From Thiothrix caldifontis (lineage in GTDB: Bacteria > Pseudomonadota > Gammaproteobacteria > Thiotrichales > Thiotrichaceae): a stretch of DNA of 33,496 nucleotides. How positions within the stretch are numbered: position 1 is the first letter of the stretch; the number at the start of each line of letters is the position of its first letter. This document shows positions 7,669-15,861 of this stretch, piece by piece. The stretch lies in NCBI RefSeq assembly GCF_900107695.1, contig NZ_FNQP01000033.1, forward strand, positions 1 through 33,496. Reading direction: 5' to 3'. The notes below the pieces were generated by a model. The model ran no database searches, had not been told where the DNA came from, and saw nothing but the letters and a program-made list of their open reading frames with translations. The position numbers and the translations under genes were made by a program.

Positions 7669-9113
7669 ATCTGGCGAATACCCTGCTGCTGCTGTCCGTG
7701 CCGGTGCTGTGGATGGGGGTGGTGCAATTGTGCTTTGGGCTGTTATCCCGCTGGGTGTTTGACGATGACTTGATGCTGATCTTTGTCGAATCCGCGCTAC
7801 CGATAATTCTGGTGGCACTGGCTATGCTGTTGATTGTGTGGAAACGCCGCCTGAAAACGGTGTCGTACCGCGATGCTTTATTATTTGCCACACTGACATG
7901 GGTCGTCACTGGCGTATTGGGAGGGCTGCCCATTATGCTGATTGCTCAGGTCAGTTTTACCGATGCCGTGTTTGAATCCATCAGCGCCCTGACCACCACG
8001 GGAGCAAGCATCCTGATTGGGCTGGACAGTATGTCCCCCAGTTTTCTGCTTTACCGCCAATTTTTGCAATGGATGGGCGGATTGGGTGTGGTGATTTTCG
8101 TGGTAGCGGTGCTGCCAATGCTAAACGTCGGCGGGATGCGGTTATTACGTGCCGAAACGCCGGGGCCGGTCAAAGATGACAAGCTTACCCCGCGCATTGC
8201 ACACACCTCGCATTATTTGTGGCTGGTATACGTGCTGATCACGGTCTCGTGTGTGCTGGCGTATTACATGGGTGGCATGACATTTTACGATGCACTAGCA
8301 CACAGCTTTTCCACGGTTTCAACCGGGGGATTTTCGACGCATGACAGTGGCATGTGGTTTTACGAAAGCCATTGGCTGCTGGCTATCAGTAACGTGTTTA
8401 TGTTGTTGGGAGCGCTCAATTTTGCGCTGCATTTCAGCTTTTTATATTCCGGCAAACCCAGTGTGTATTGGCGCAATGAAGAAGCGCGGGTATTCCTGCT
8501 CGTCGTTACCGTGTTATCACTCGGACTCGCCGCATGGCTATGGTTACATGGGCGTTACGGTGTTGGCGATGCTCTGGGGTTTGCGTTTTTTGAAGTCAGT
8601 ACCTTCATCACCAGCACGGGATTTACGGCGGCTGATTTGACAAGCTGGCCACCGGGAACCGATTTATTTCTGGTGGCTGTGGCTTATCTGGGAGGCTGCG
8701 CGGGGTCAACGGCGGGAGGCAATAAATTTATCCGCAACATTGTGGTCTTCAAGTTGTTTCGTCACCTGTTGCAACGGGCGCTTCACCCCCATGCGATGCT
8801 GCCGATCCACTACAATGGCGAGGTAGTGGGTGATGCGGTACTCAATGCAATCATGGCTTTCCTGTTTTTAGCGGCAACCAGCAGCGTGGTGTTCACCTTG
8901 CTGCTGATGATGACGGGTTTGGATGCTTGGTCAGCGTTTACCGCCGTTGCCGCCTGCATCAATGTGCTGGGGCCGGGGTTTGGCGTAGTCGGCAGTAATT
9001 TCCAACCAGTCAGCGATGCGGGGATCTGGATGCTTTCCGCTGCCATGATTATCGGGCGGCTGGAATACCTGACAGTATTTGCGTTGTTGTTGCCTGCGTT
9101 CTGGCGTTATTGA
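7662..9113 (+). CDS. trkH: TrkH-family potassium channel subunit
   Basis: Membrane potassium-translocating subunit (483 aa) built of four helix-pore-helix repeats. The four selectivity-filter loops can be seen as ALTTTGASIL, STVSTGGFSTH, TFITSTGFTAAD and INVLGPGFGVVG; the last is the TrkH-type fourth loop. The characteristic GGCAGSTAGGNKFIR stretch, near the gate and NAD/ATP-protein contact, is present. Its ATG lies inside the end of the response-regulator gene, 7 nt before that stop. A KtrA/TrkA-type subunit follows 27 nt later and would gate it. A second, sequence-distinct channel subunit lies two genes downstream. Confidence 0.93.
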   Translation: MLNLANTLLLLSVPVLWMGVVQLCFGLLSRWVFDDDLMLIFVESALPIILVALAMLLIVWKRRLKTVSYRDALLFATLTWVVTGVLGGLPIMLIAQVSFTDAVFESISALTTTGASILIGLDSMSPSFLLYRQFLQWMGGLGVVIFVVAVLPMLNVGGMRLLRAETPGPVKDDKLTPRIAHTSHYLWLVYVLITVSCVLAYYMGGMTFYDALAHSFSTVSTGGFSTHDSGMWFYESHWLLAISNVFMLLGALNFALHFSFLYSGKPSVYWRNEEARVFLLVVTVLSLGLAAWLWLHGRYGVGDALGFAFFEVSTFITSTGFTAADLTSWPPGTDLFLVAVAYLGGCAGSTAGGNKFIRNIVVFKLFRHLLQRALHPHAMLPIHYNGEVVGDAVLNAIMAFLFLAATSSVVFTLLLMMTGLDAWSAFTAVAACINVLGPGFGVVGSNFQPVSDAGIWMLSAAMIIGRLEYLTVFALLLPAFWRY

Positions 9114-9140
9114 ATGATTAAATAGGATCAGGAGTGAACT

Positions 9141-9800
9141 GTGGAACGATTTTTGGTGATTGGCTTAGGGCGCTTTGGCACTGCGATTGCTAAGGAATTA
9201 GTCAGACTGGGCAATATTGTCGTCGGGGTCGACACCGATGCTAAGTTGGTCAACCGCTTAGCGGATTCCTTCACTGAAGCCCTGATTGCAGATGTTACCG
9301 ATGAGCAAGCATTGCGCGAACTGAATGCTACACAATACGATGCTGTGGTCGTGGCGATTGGTAGTAGTCTGGAAACCAGTATCCTGTGTATTTTGCACCT
9401 GAAAACCTTGGGCGTGAAAAATATCTGGGTGAAAGCGGCTTCCAAGGCACACCACACCATTTTATCCAAGCTGGGTGTCACCCGCGTGATTCATCCCGAA
9501 GTGGAAATGGGTGTGCGTATCGCTCAAGCCTTAAACTACCCGATGATTAACCAGTTCATGCGCTTAGGAAATGGGATCTATCTGGTCGAAGTCGAGGTTA
9601 AACCCCAATGGCATAACAAAACCCTGCGTGAAATTTTCAGCCAACTCAGTGGGGCTGATAGTGTGCAAGCCGTTACAGTAAAACGCAAAACCGAGATAAA
9701 AACGGTATTGCCCAAAGATTTTGTCTTGCTGGAAGAAGATCGGCTGGTGTTGGCAGGCTCACAGTCTGCCCTTAAATCATTGGCTAAACGGTGGTTTTAG
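9141..9800 (+). CDS. ktrA: KtrA/TrkA-type RCK subunit gating potassium uptake
   Basis: Cytoplasmic ring-forming regulator of Trk/Ktr channels (219 aa, the one-RCK length of KtrA, not the doubled TrkA). The N-terminal Rossmann fold has FLVIGLGRFGTAIAKEL and the acidic end of strand 2 (VVGVDTD) that binds adenine nucleotide. The RCK-C domain covers about residues 135-218. It starts with GTG 7 nt after AGGAG. It sits between two channel genes, so it may serve either or both. Whether ATP/ADP or NAD(H) is the ligand cannot be read from sequence. Confidence 0.92.
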   Translation: MERFLVIGLGRFGTAIAKELVRLGNIVVGVDTDAKLVNRLADSFTEALIADVTDEQALRELNATQYDAVVVAIGSSLETSILCILHLKTLGVKNIWVKAASKAHHTILSKLGVTRVIHPEVEMGVRIAQALNYPMINQFMRLGNGIYLVEVEVKPQWHNKTLREIFSQLSGADSVQAVTVKRKTEIKTVLPKDFVLLEEDRLVLAGSQSALKSLAKRWF

Positions 9801-9803
9801 CGC

Positions 9804-11168
9804 ATGAGAATCTGGCGTTTTTATCAGCGATTCTCGCGGGTTAAGTCTGGGCGTGGGCGGCTTATTCACCTCAGCCCACCGGCACTGCTGACGCTGGGCT
9901 TTTTACTGTTAATCGCCTTGGGTAGCGGATTGCTCAAACTCCCGATTGCCAGCCATGCACCGACCACTTGGTTAGATGCGGTGTTTACCGCGACGTCAGC
10001 CGTGACTGTGACCGGGCTAGTGGTGGTGGATACCGGCACGCACTTTACCCTGTTTGGGCAAGTAGTCATTGCCTTGCTGATCCAAGTCGGTGGCTTGGGT
10101 TTTATGACCTTTGCAGTGGTAGGCGCGATTATGCTGGGTACGAAAATCAGTTTTATCCAGCAACGGGTGGCACAGGAGGCGTTCAACCAAACCAGTTTGG
10201 ATAAAGTGATGCAAACGGCTAAAGCGGTGCTGGTTTATTCGCTGTTGATTGAAGCCGTGGGTTTTATCTTGTTAACACTCACCTGGCAGTCAAGTTTAGG
10301 ATGGCGACAAGCGAGTTGGGAAGCCTTCTTTTATACCATTTCGGCGTTCAACAATGCGGGGTTTGCCCTGAATGCTAATGGCCTAATCCCTTATGTGAGT
10401 GATTGGGGGGTTAATCTGATCATTACCAGCTTATTCATTATCGGCGGGATTGGTTTCACGGTATTGATGGATATTTGGCAGAAACGCCGCTGGCATCAAT
10501 TTAGCACCAATACACGCCTGATATTGCTGGCAACCCTGATAATCAATACGTTGGCATTTTTGTTGATTTGGCTACTCGAAGCCAATAATCCGGCTACGTT
10601 GGGCAATCTGTCGTTATCGGATCAGGCACTCGCCGCTTGGTTTCAGGCGGTAACACCACGGACAGCGGGGTTTAATACGCTGGATATTGCTGCGATGACT
10701 AATGCCTCTATTGTGTTGATTTTATTGCTGATGTTTATTGGTGGTGGCTCATTGAGTACCGCAAGTGGGTTAAAAATCGGCACTTTTGTGGTGTTAATGA
10801 TGGCAACTTATGCGTTTCTGCGCCAACGTCAGGATGTCACCGTGCTAAAACGTACCATTCCGCTGGTACAGGTGATGAAGGCATTGTCCTTGGCGATGAC
10901 CTCCATGCTACTGATCTTTCTTGGCATTTTTATTCTGGATGCCACCGAAAATGCCACTTTCCTAAATATCGTCTTTGAAGTGGTATCGGCAATGAGTACC
11001 GTCGGACTATCACTAGGCTTAACCGGGCAATTGAGCGAAGCGGGGCGGGTGGTAGCCATTTTCCTCATGATCGCCGGACGCTTAGGGCCGCTAACCCTAG
11101 CCTATTTGGTCGCCCGCCCCCATAAAAGGCGCATTCGGTACGCTGATGCGAGTCTGCAAATTGGCTAA
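9804..11168 (+). CDS. ktrB: KtrB-type potassium channel subunit
   Basis: Second TrkH/KtrB superfamily channel (454 aa) in the same operon. Its filter loops are TSAVTVTGLVVVD, SAFNNAGFALN, TPRTAGFNTLD and SAMSTVGLSLGL, closer to KtrB than those of the first channel. The glycine-rich GGGSLSTASGLKIGTF stretch matches the KtrB gating loop region. A basic N terminus (RIWRFYQRFSRVKSGRGR) precedes the first helix. The ATG is 4 nt after the ktrA stop, the tightest link in the operon, so it is the most likely KtrA partner. The gene ends 3 nt from the convergent MBL gene with no obvious terminator between. Confidence 0.92.
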   Translation: MRIWRFYQRFSRVKSGRGRLIHLSPPALLTLGFLLLIALGSGLLKLPIASHAPTTWLDAVFTATSAVTVTGLVVVDTGTHFTLFGQVVIALLIQVGGLGFMTFAVVGAIMLGTKISFIQQRVAQEAFNQTSLDKVMQTAKAVLVYSLLIEAVGFILLTLTWQSSLGWRQASWEAFFYTISAFNNAGFALNANGLIPYVSDWGVNLIITSLFIIGGIGFTVLMDIWQKRRWHQFSTNTRLILLATLIINTLAFLLIWLLEANNPATLGNLSLSDQALAAWFQAVTPRTAGFNTLDIAAMTNASIVLILLLMFIGGGSLSTASGLKIGTFVVLMMATYAFLRQRQDVTVLKRTIPLVQVMKALSLAMTSMLLIFLGIFILDATENATFLNIVFEVVSAMSTVGLSLGLTGQLSEAGRVVAIFLMIAGRLGPLTLAYLVARPHKRRIRYADASLQIG

Positions 11169-11171
11169 TGC

Positions 11172-11906
11172 TTACGTCCCGCTCACATTGCGGCGGATAA
11201 TCTCTACCATGCCTTCCGGCTGTGGCGGTAAATCGGCTAAAATTGCCGCCACAAACGCCGCTTTATCCGTCAGCAACGCCGTATTAAACCGCCTTTCAAA
11301 CGCAATCGTGGACGACGGTTTGCCCGAAATCCCCGCGCCGCACACGCTACCCGCTTGCGCACCGGGGAAAATTTCAACGTGATCCGGCAAGGTCAGCAGC
11401 TTGTTGAACAGCGAATCGTGCAGCAAGCCGCCCATGCGTTCCTCTTCACCGCGCAAATCGGGTCGTCCTGCACTGCCCACAAACAGCGTATGCCCACTCA
11501 ATAAAAACCAGGGTTCAGCACTGCGGCGCACATCCGATACCAGCAAGCAAATGCTATCCGCTGTATGCCCCGGTGTGTGCAGCACTTGCGCAGTCACATT
11601 GCCGATGGTTAACACTTGCCCATCCTTGAGCGCGGTAAACGCAAATTGCGGCGTGGAACTTTCGTGCAAGCAATATTCACCGCCGCAGCGTTGCGCCAGT
11701 TCACGCCCACCGGATACGTGGTCGGCGTGGATGTGGGTGTCGATCACGTAATCAATTTTCACCGCCTGTTGCGCGGCTTGCTGCAAAAACCACTCCACGT
11801 CTTCGGCATGGACATCGACTGCGATGGCGTGACCTTTGCCACCACAGCCAAACAAATAAGCAAGCGAGGAAGGGTTGGATGGTGCGGCACGTTGCAAGAA
11901 AAACAT
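11172..11906 (-). CDS. MBL-fold hydrolase, persulfide-dioxygenase/Blh-like
   Basis: Single-domain metallo-beta-lactamase fold protein (244 aa) of the ETHE1/Blh type, which in relatives oxidises glutathione persulfide. The metal motif THIHADH is present (His58, His60, Asp62, His63), as are TPGHTADS (His114) and SAGRPDL. The Asp that completes the iron site in this family (GDTLF) is replaced by His139 (SGHTLF). The start MFFLQRAAP is chosen from the strong AGAGGAG site; an upstream in-frame extension would run through a 28-bp inverted repeat. It follows the ArsR-rhodanese gene on the same strand, the arrangement of BigR/SqrR-type sulfide detoxification loci. Family sure, activity open because of the substitution. 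Confidence 0.85.
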   Translation of the reverse strand: MFFLQRAAPSNPSSLAYLFGCGGKGHAIAVDVHAEDVEWFLQQAAQQAVKIDYVIDTHIHADHVSGGRELAQRCGGEYCLHESSTPQFAFTALKDGQVLTIGNVTAQVLHTPGHTADSICLLVSDVRRSAEPWFLLSGHTLFVGSAGRPDLRGEEERMGGLLHDSLFNKLLTLPDHVEIFPGAQAGSVCGAGISGKPSSTIAFERRFNTALLTDKAAFVAAILADLPPQPEGMVEIIRRNVSGT

Positions 11907-11931
11907 GAGAAAACTCCTCTGTTGTGAGAGT

Positions 11932-12001
11932 GAAGAGGGCGTATGCAATACGCCCCTACAGGGGATGATCTGCGTAGGGGCGTATTGCATACGCCCTCTT
12001 C
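11932..12001. repeat. 28-bp perfect inverted repeat between regulator and hydrolase genes
   Basis: The arms are 11932-11959 and 11974-12001, with a 14-nt loop. Each arm also holds its own small palindrome, GGGCGTAT/ATACGCCC around GCA. The element starts 7 nt after the regulator stop and lies 25 nt upstream of the hydrolase start. The transcript can form a long stable hairpin but has no following U-tract, so it fits a REP/MITE-like unit or an mRNA-stability element better than an intrinsic terminator. Confidence 0.9.
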
Positions 12002-12007
12002 TGAAGG

Positions 12008-12676
12008 TTATGTCGGTGTTGTGTAAACAGGTAATCCAGCGGCTTTCCATTCGGGCAAGCCATCGACAAGGCGCACGGCGTTAATGCCATGCCCACGCAA
12101 GGCTTGCACCATCTGGTAGGAATACACGCAATATGGCCCACGGCAATACGCGACGATGGTTTTGCTGTCATCAAGTTCGTGCAGGCGTTCGGCGACTTCT
12201 TCCGGCAGCAGGTGAATTGCGCCGGGGATGTGTCCGGCGGCATATTCGGCTTGTGGGCGCACATCCAGCACGGTGACTTCATCGCGTTGAATGCGGGTCA
12301 GCAATTCTTCCGCGCTAATGGCTTCCATCGCTTGTTTGTCGGTCAGGTAGGTGTGGGCAAGCCGTTCCACTTCTGCCAGATGCAATTCCGCCGTGCGCCG
12401 CAAACTGGCAATCAGTTGCACCACGTCATCTCCTGTAAGGCGGTAGCAACGGCGTTTGCCATCCGTGCGTACATTCACCAGCGCGGCTTGCTTGAGGATT
12501 TGCAAATGCCGCGAGGTGTTGGCTACGGTTAAATTAGCAAGCTGGCTGAGTTCTTCCACGCTGCGCTCGGTTTGTGCGAGGTAGTCGAGGATTTCCAGGC
12601 GTTGCGGGGAGGCAAGTGCTTGCGCAATCAGGGCAAATTGGGCGTTAACGTGCTGTTTGAAACCGGGGGATGACAT
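12008..12676 (-). CDS. ArsR-family repressor fused to a rhodanese domain
   Basis: Two-domain regulator (222 aa). The winged helix spans about residues 8-105, with ASPQRLEILDYLAQ, the recognition helix VANTSRHLQILKQAALV and wing RTDGKRRCYRL. A rhodanese domain spans about 125-218 (VTVLDVRPQAEYAAGHIPGA) with active-site loop CRGPYC (Cys178, Cys183). Proteins of this type are thought to sense reactive sulfur, the rhodanese Cys taking the persulfide. Only one Cys (Cys77) lies in the DNA-binding half, so the two-Cys SqrR mechanism is unlikely. Start MSSPGF matches the usual ArsR N terminus. It faces the MFS gene over an 84-bp gap with a dyad at 12687-12710. It probably represses itself, the MBL gene and the MFS gene. 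Confidence 0.9.
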   Translation of the reverse strand: MSSPGFKQHVNAQFALIAQALASPQRLEILDYLAQTERSVEELSQLANLTVANTSRHLQILKQAALVNVRTDGKRRCYRLTGDDVVQLIASLRRTAELHLAEVERLAHTYLTDKQAMEAISAEELLTRIQRDEVTVLDVRPQAEYAAGHIPGAIHLLPEEVAERLHELDDSKTIVAYCRGPYCVYSYQMVQALRGHGINAVRLVDGLPEWKAAGLPVYTTPT

Positions 12677-12686
12677 CAGGGATTTC

Positions 12687-12710
12687 TCATTCAATTGATG
12701 AGTTGAATGA
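12687..12710. promoter_or_regulatory. Dyad operator, likely for the ArsR-rhodanese regulator
   Basis: A perfect 8-bp inverted repeat, TCATTCAA/TTGAATGA, with 8-bp spacing lies in the divergent gap. It overlaps the -35 hexamer of the plus-strand promoter and lies just upstream of the regulator start. ATTC...GAAT half-sites are typical of ArsR-family repressors. Binding is inferred. Confidence 0.65.
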
Positions 12711-12731
12711 TTGCATGACAATGCGTATCCT
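12703..12731 (+). promoter_or_regulatory. Sigma-70-like promoter for the MFS-moxR-bat operon
   Basis: TTGAAT (12703-12708), a 17-nt spacer, and TATCCT (12726-12731) match the sigma-70 consensus reasonably. The MFS start codon is 29 nt downstream. The -35 lies in the right arm of the dyad, so a bound repressor would block it. Confidence 0.55.
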
Positions 12732-12760
12732 GCAAGCTGTTTCCACCACAGGTTTTTTTC

Positions 12761-13981
12761 ATGCCCCAGCTTCAGCACGGTATTCAAGCCAATCTCGCGC
12801 AAATCTTGCACCAGTTGTTACAGGTGTTTCTGGTGGGGTTAACCATCGGTATGACGCGCACTGTCGTCCCCGGTTTGGCGGAAACCGAATTCGGGTTAGG
12901 TGGGCAACAATTCTTTTTGCTGACCACGTTTGTGGTGGTATTCGGCGCGGTTAAAGCGGTGATGAATCTGTTTGCGGGGCGGTTTTCCGACCGTTTTGGG
13001 CGTAAGCGGGTGTTGATTGCGGGGTGGGTTGCGGCGTTACCGATTCCTTTCCTGCTACTCTACGCGCCGAATTGGGGTTGGGTCGTCGCCGCCACCGCGC
13101 TGCTCGGCATTAACCAAGGCTTGTGCTGGTCGATGACCTTGAACAGCAAACTCGATATGACTAACCTGAATCAGAAAGGGCTGGTCAATGGGATGAATGA
13201 GTTTTCTGGTTATGCGGCGGTTGCCTTGGCGGGTGTTGTTACCGCATGGTTGGTGGAGGTGTACGGCGCACGGCTGGGCTTGTTTCTATTTGGCACAACG
13301 GTGATTGTGCTGGGCTTACTATTGGCGGTTCTCGTGGTGAAGGAAACGCGACCGTGGGCATTGGCGCACATTCAGGGAATAAAACCCGCGCCCGCACCAT
13401 CATTAGGGCAAGCCTTTTGGTACGCGAGTTGGCAAAACCGCAACCTGTTAGCCTTGAATCAGGCGGGATTGGTGGAAAAGTTCACCGATGCATTGGTCTG
13501 GATAATCCTCCCCATCTGGTTCGTATCGCAAAATCTGACGCTAGTGCAGGGCAGTTCCATCATCGGTGTTTACGCGCTGGTGTGGGGCGCAAGCCAGCTT
13601 ATCACGGGATCAGCTTCTGACCGTTTCGGGCGCAAGCCGCTAATCGTCGGCGGCATGTGGCTGTGCGGCATCGGCGTATTGCTGCTGGTACTCACCCACA
13701 GCGTATGGCTGTGGACGCTGGAAGCGGGGCTAATCGGTTTCGGCATGGCAATGCTTTACCCCACGCTGGGCGCAGCAGTCGCCGATGTCAGCCCCCCCGC
13801 GCAACGCAGCACTTTGCTGGGCGTCTACCGTTTCTGGCGCGACTTCGGGTACGCGGTAGGTGCGCTCAGCATGGGCTTGCTGGCACAATGGGCGCAAGGC
13901 TTGGACGTAACCTTCTGGCTGGTCGGGGTAGCGATGCTGCTCTCCGGCGCGTGGGTTGCGCTGGCATTCACCAAGGAGTAA
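12761..13981 (+). CDS. MFS transporter beside a sulfur-responsive regulator
   Basis: Inner-membrane major-facilitator protein (406 aa, about 12 helices). Motif A is seen in both halves, as GRFSDRFGRKRVL and SASDRFGRKPLI. NQGLCWSMTLNSKLDMTN in the first half is a conserved polar stretch likely to line the substrate path. It is transcribed divergently from the ArsR-rhodanese gene, under what looks like a shared operator, so it may export or import a sulfur compound or a toxic anion. The substrate cannot be inferred from sequence. Only 3 nt separate its stop from the GTG of the MoxR gene, whose AAGGAG site lies within the end of this gene, so both are probably on one message. Confidence 0.85.
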   Translation: MPQLQHGIQANLAQILHQLLQVFLVGLTIGMTRTVVPGLAETEFGLGGQQFFLLTTFVVVFGAVKAVMNLFAGRFSDRFGRKRVLIAGWVAALPIPFLLLYAPNWGWVVAATALLGINQGLCWSMTLNSKLDMTNLNQKGLVNGMNEFSGYAAVALAGVVTAWLVEVYGARLGLFLFGTTVIVLGLLLAVLVVKETRPWALAHIQGIKPAPAPSLGQAFWYASWQNRNLLALNQAGLVEKFTDALVWIILPIWFVSQNLTLVQGSSIIGVYALVWGASQLITGSASDRFGRKPLIVGGMWLCGIGVLLLVLTHSVWLWTLEAGLIGFGMAMLYPTLGAAVADVSPPAQRSTLLGVYRFWRDFGYAVGALSMGLLAQWAQGLDVTFWLVGVAMLLSGAWVALAFTKE

Positions 13982-13984
13982 CCC

Positions 13985-14947
13985 GTGCAAACCCAAACCG
14001 AATTCCTGCAACTGCGCTCCCATCTCGAACAGGTGATCGTCGGGCAATCCGCCTTACTCGACCGCCTAATGATTGCGCTGCTCACGGGCGGGCATATCCT
14101 GCTGGAAAGCCTGCCCGGTCTGGCAAAAACCACCGCTGTCACCACGCTTGCCAGCGGAGTCCACGCCAGTTTCCAGCGCATCCAATTCACACCGGATTTG
14201 ATGCCGGGGGATTTGACCGGAACGGATATTTTCGAGCCGCAACACGGCACATTCCGCTTTATCGCAGGGCCGTTATTCCACGAAATCGTGTTGGCGGATG
14301 AGATCAACCGCGCTCCGCCCAAAGTGCAATCCGCGCTGCTCGAAGCCATGCAGGAACACCAGATCACCGTCGGCGGCGTGACCCGCCCCTTGCCCGAACT
14401 CTTCATCGTGATGGCAACGCAAAACCCGCTGGAACAAAGCGGCACGTACCCCTTGCCCGAAGCGCAACTCGACCGCTTTTTGCTGCATGTGGTGCTGCAA
14501 TACCCCACGCCTGCCGACGAATTACTGATCTTGCAACGTGACCGGGCACGGCATTACGGCGCGGATAAACCCGTGCTGCATTCGCCCTTGCACCCGCAGC
14601 AAGTCCTACAAGCTCGACGCGAAGTTGCCGAAGTCCACGTTGCACCGGAACTGGAGCGGTATATTGTTGCGCTGGTTGGGGCTACCCGCGATTTGGGGCA
14701 GTTTGATGCGGCGTGGGCAGAGTATTTGCAGGTGGGAGCATCGCCGCGTGCGTCGATTGCGTTGCTGCGAGCCAGCAGTGCCTTGGCGTATTTGCGTGGG
14801 CGTGAGTATGTTGTGCCGGATGACATTATCGACATTGCGCCGGATGTATTGCGCCATCGCTTGGTGCTGGGGTATGCGGCACGGGCGGCGGGCGTGGATG
14901 CGAATGCGGTGGTGCACAAGGTGCTGGCGGGCGTGGCGATTCCGTGA
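13985..14947 (+). CDS. moxR: MoxR-type AAA+ ATPase
   Basis: Cytoplasmic AAA+ chaperone (320 aa) of the MoxR/RavA group, which usually works with VWA proteins. Visible are a Walker A variant ESLPGLAKTT (about residues 41-50), Walker B IVLADEINRAPPKVQSALLEAM (about 100-121), sensor 1 FIVMATQNP, an arginine-finger stretch EAQLDRF and the C-terminal lid with sensor 2 GASPRASIAL. It starts with GTG preceded by AAGGAG. It is the first gene of the classic moxR-DUF58-VWA-VWA-TPR-BatD order, and its end overlaps the DUF58 start (GTGA). Confidence 0.95.
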   Translation: MQTQTEFLQLRSHLEQVIVGQSALLDRLMIALLTGGHILLESLPGLAKTTAVTTLASGVHASFQRIQFTPDLMPGDLTGTDIFEPQHGTFRFIAGPLFHEIVLADEINRAPPKVQSALLEAMQEHQITVGGVTRPLPELFIVMATQNPLEQSGTYPLPEAQLDRFLLHVVLQYPTPADELLILQRDRARHYGADKPVLHSPLHPQQVLQARREVAEVHVAPELERYIVALVGATRDLGQFDAAWAEYLQVGASPRASIALLRASSALAYLRGREYVVPDDIIDIAPDVLRHRLVLGYAARAAGVDANAVVHKVLAGVAIP

Positions 14948-15861
14948 AACTGACATTTCCCCCACTCCTTACCGAAACCGAACTGCAAGCACTCTACCAA
15001 CGCGCCCGCAGTGCAACCGCTGACAGTTCCCTGCAAAACCTGCTGGAACAACGCCAAGCCGGTGACGTAGCTTCACGCTATCGCGGGGCAGGGCTGGATT
15101 ACGCCGAAAGCCGCCCCTACCAACCCGGCGACGAACCGCGCTTTATGCACTGGAGCGTTACCGCCCGCACTGGCAAACCACACGTCAAACAATTCCGCGA
15201 AGAACGCCGCCCCGCTGTTTTCATCGTGTTGGATCGGCGCAGTGCCATGCGTTTCGGCACAAAAGTACGCCTCAAAGCCGCGCAAGCCGCCCGTGTTGCT
15301 GCACTCGTCGCGTTCGCAGCGACACAACAAGGCTGGGCTGTGTCCGGCGTAATCTTGGAAGCGCAACCGCACTGGTTTCCCACCTCCACCGATACCCATG
15401 CTGTATGGGAGTTTGTGCGCCAGTGCGCGGCAACTTGCCCACCATTACTGCCGACGGATGAACCCGCTTTGGCAAGCATTTTACCGATTATCAATGCGCA
15501 ATTAGTGCGTGGCACACACGTCTATCTACTCAGCGATTTCACCGATCTGGACGCGGCTTGTGAAGCACATATCCTGCAACTTCGCCAGCATCACCCGCTG
15601 TTCACGGTGCAAGTACTGGACACTGCCGAATGCGAATTACCCGCTGCCGGACGTTTGCACCTGCAAGGGCTGGATGGCATTACCCACTGCGTCAATCTGG
15701 CTGACCCCGCGTTGCGTGAACAGTTTCGCCAGCAAGCGGCGGCGTTGCATGACGGGCAAGCGCAACGTCTACGCGGCTGGGGTTGCCATTGCACCCAACT
15801 GCTGGCAGAAGTGGATGCGCCAGAATTGGCAGTGCCATTACCGCATGGGGTGGGGACATGA
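14944..15861 (+). CDS. DUF58 protein of the MoxR/Bat operon
   Basis: Protein of 305 aa with the DUF58 signature YRPYQPGDEPRFMHWSVTARTGKPHVKQFREER, broken here only by a Ser before it (ESRPYQPGD...). A VWA-like domain follows: FIVLDRRSAMRF, then LVAFAATQQGWAVSGVIL and VYLLSDFTDLD. The canonical VWA metal motif DxSxS is altered to DRRSA, which is usual for DUF58. There is no clear membrane helix, so it is likely cytoplasmic or peripheral. GTG start, overlapping moxR by 4 nt; its stop overlaps the next start (ATGA). A role in assembling or presenting MoxR substrates is inferred from the conserved gene order. Confidence 0.9.
   Translation: MKLTFPPLLTETELQALYQRARSATADSSLQNLLEQRQAGDVASRYRGAGLDYAESRPYQPGDEPRFMHWSVTARTGKPHVKQFREERRPAVFIVLDRRSAMRFGTKVRLKAAQAARVAALVAFAATQQGWAVSGVILEAQPHWFPTSTDTHAVWEFVRQCAATCPPLLPTDEPALASILPIINAQLVRGTHVYLLSDFTDLDAACEAHILQLRQHHPLFTVQVLDTAECELPAAGRLHLQGLDGITHCVNLADPALREQFRQQAAALHDGQAQRLRGWGCHCTQLLAEVDAPELAVPLPHGVGT

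Noticed and set aside
13657-14301. 214-codon plus-strand frame over the MFS/moxR border
   Set aside because: Out-of-frame shadow of two real genes.
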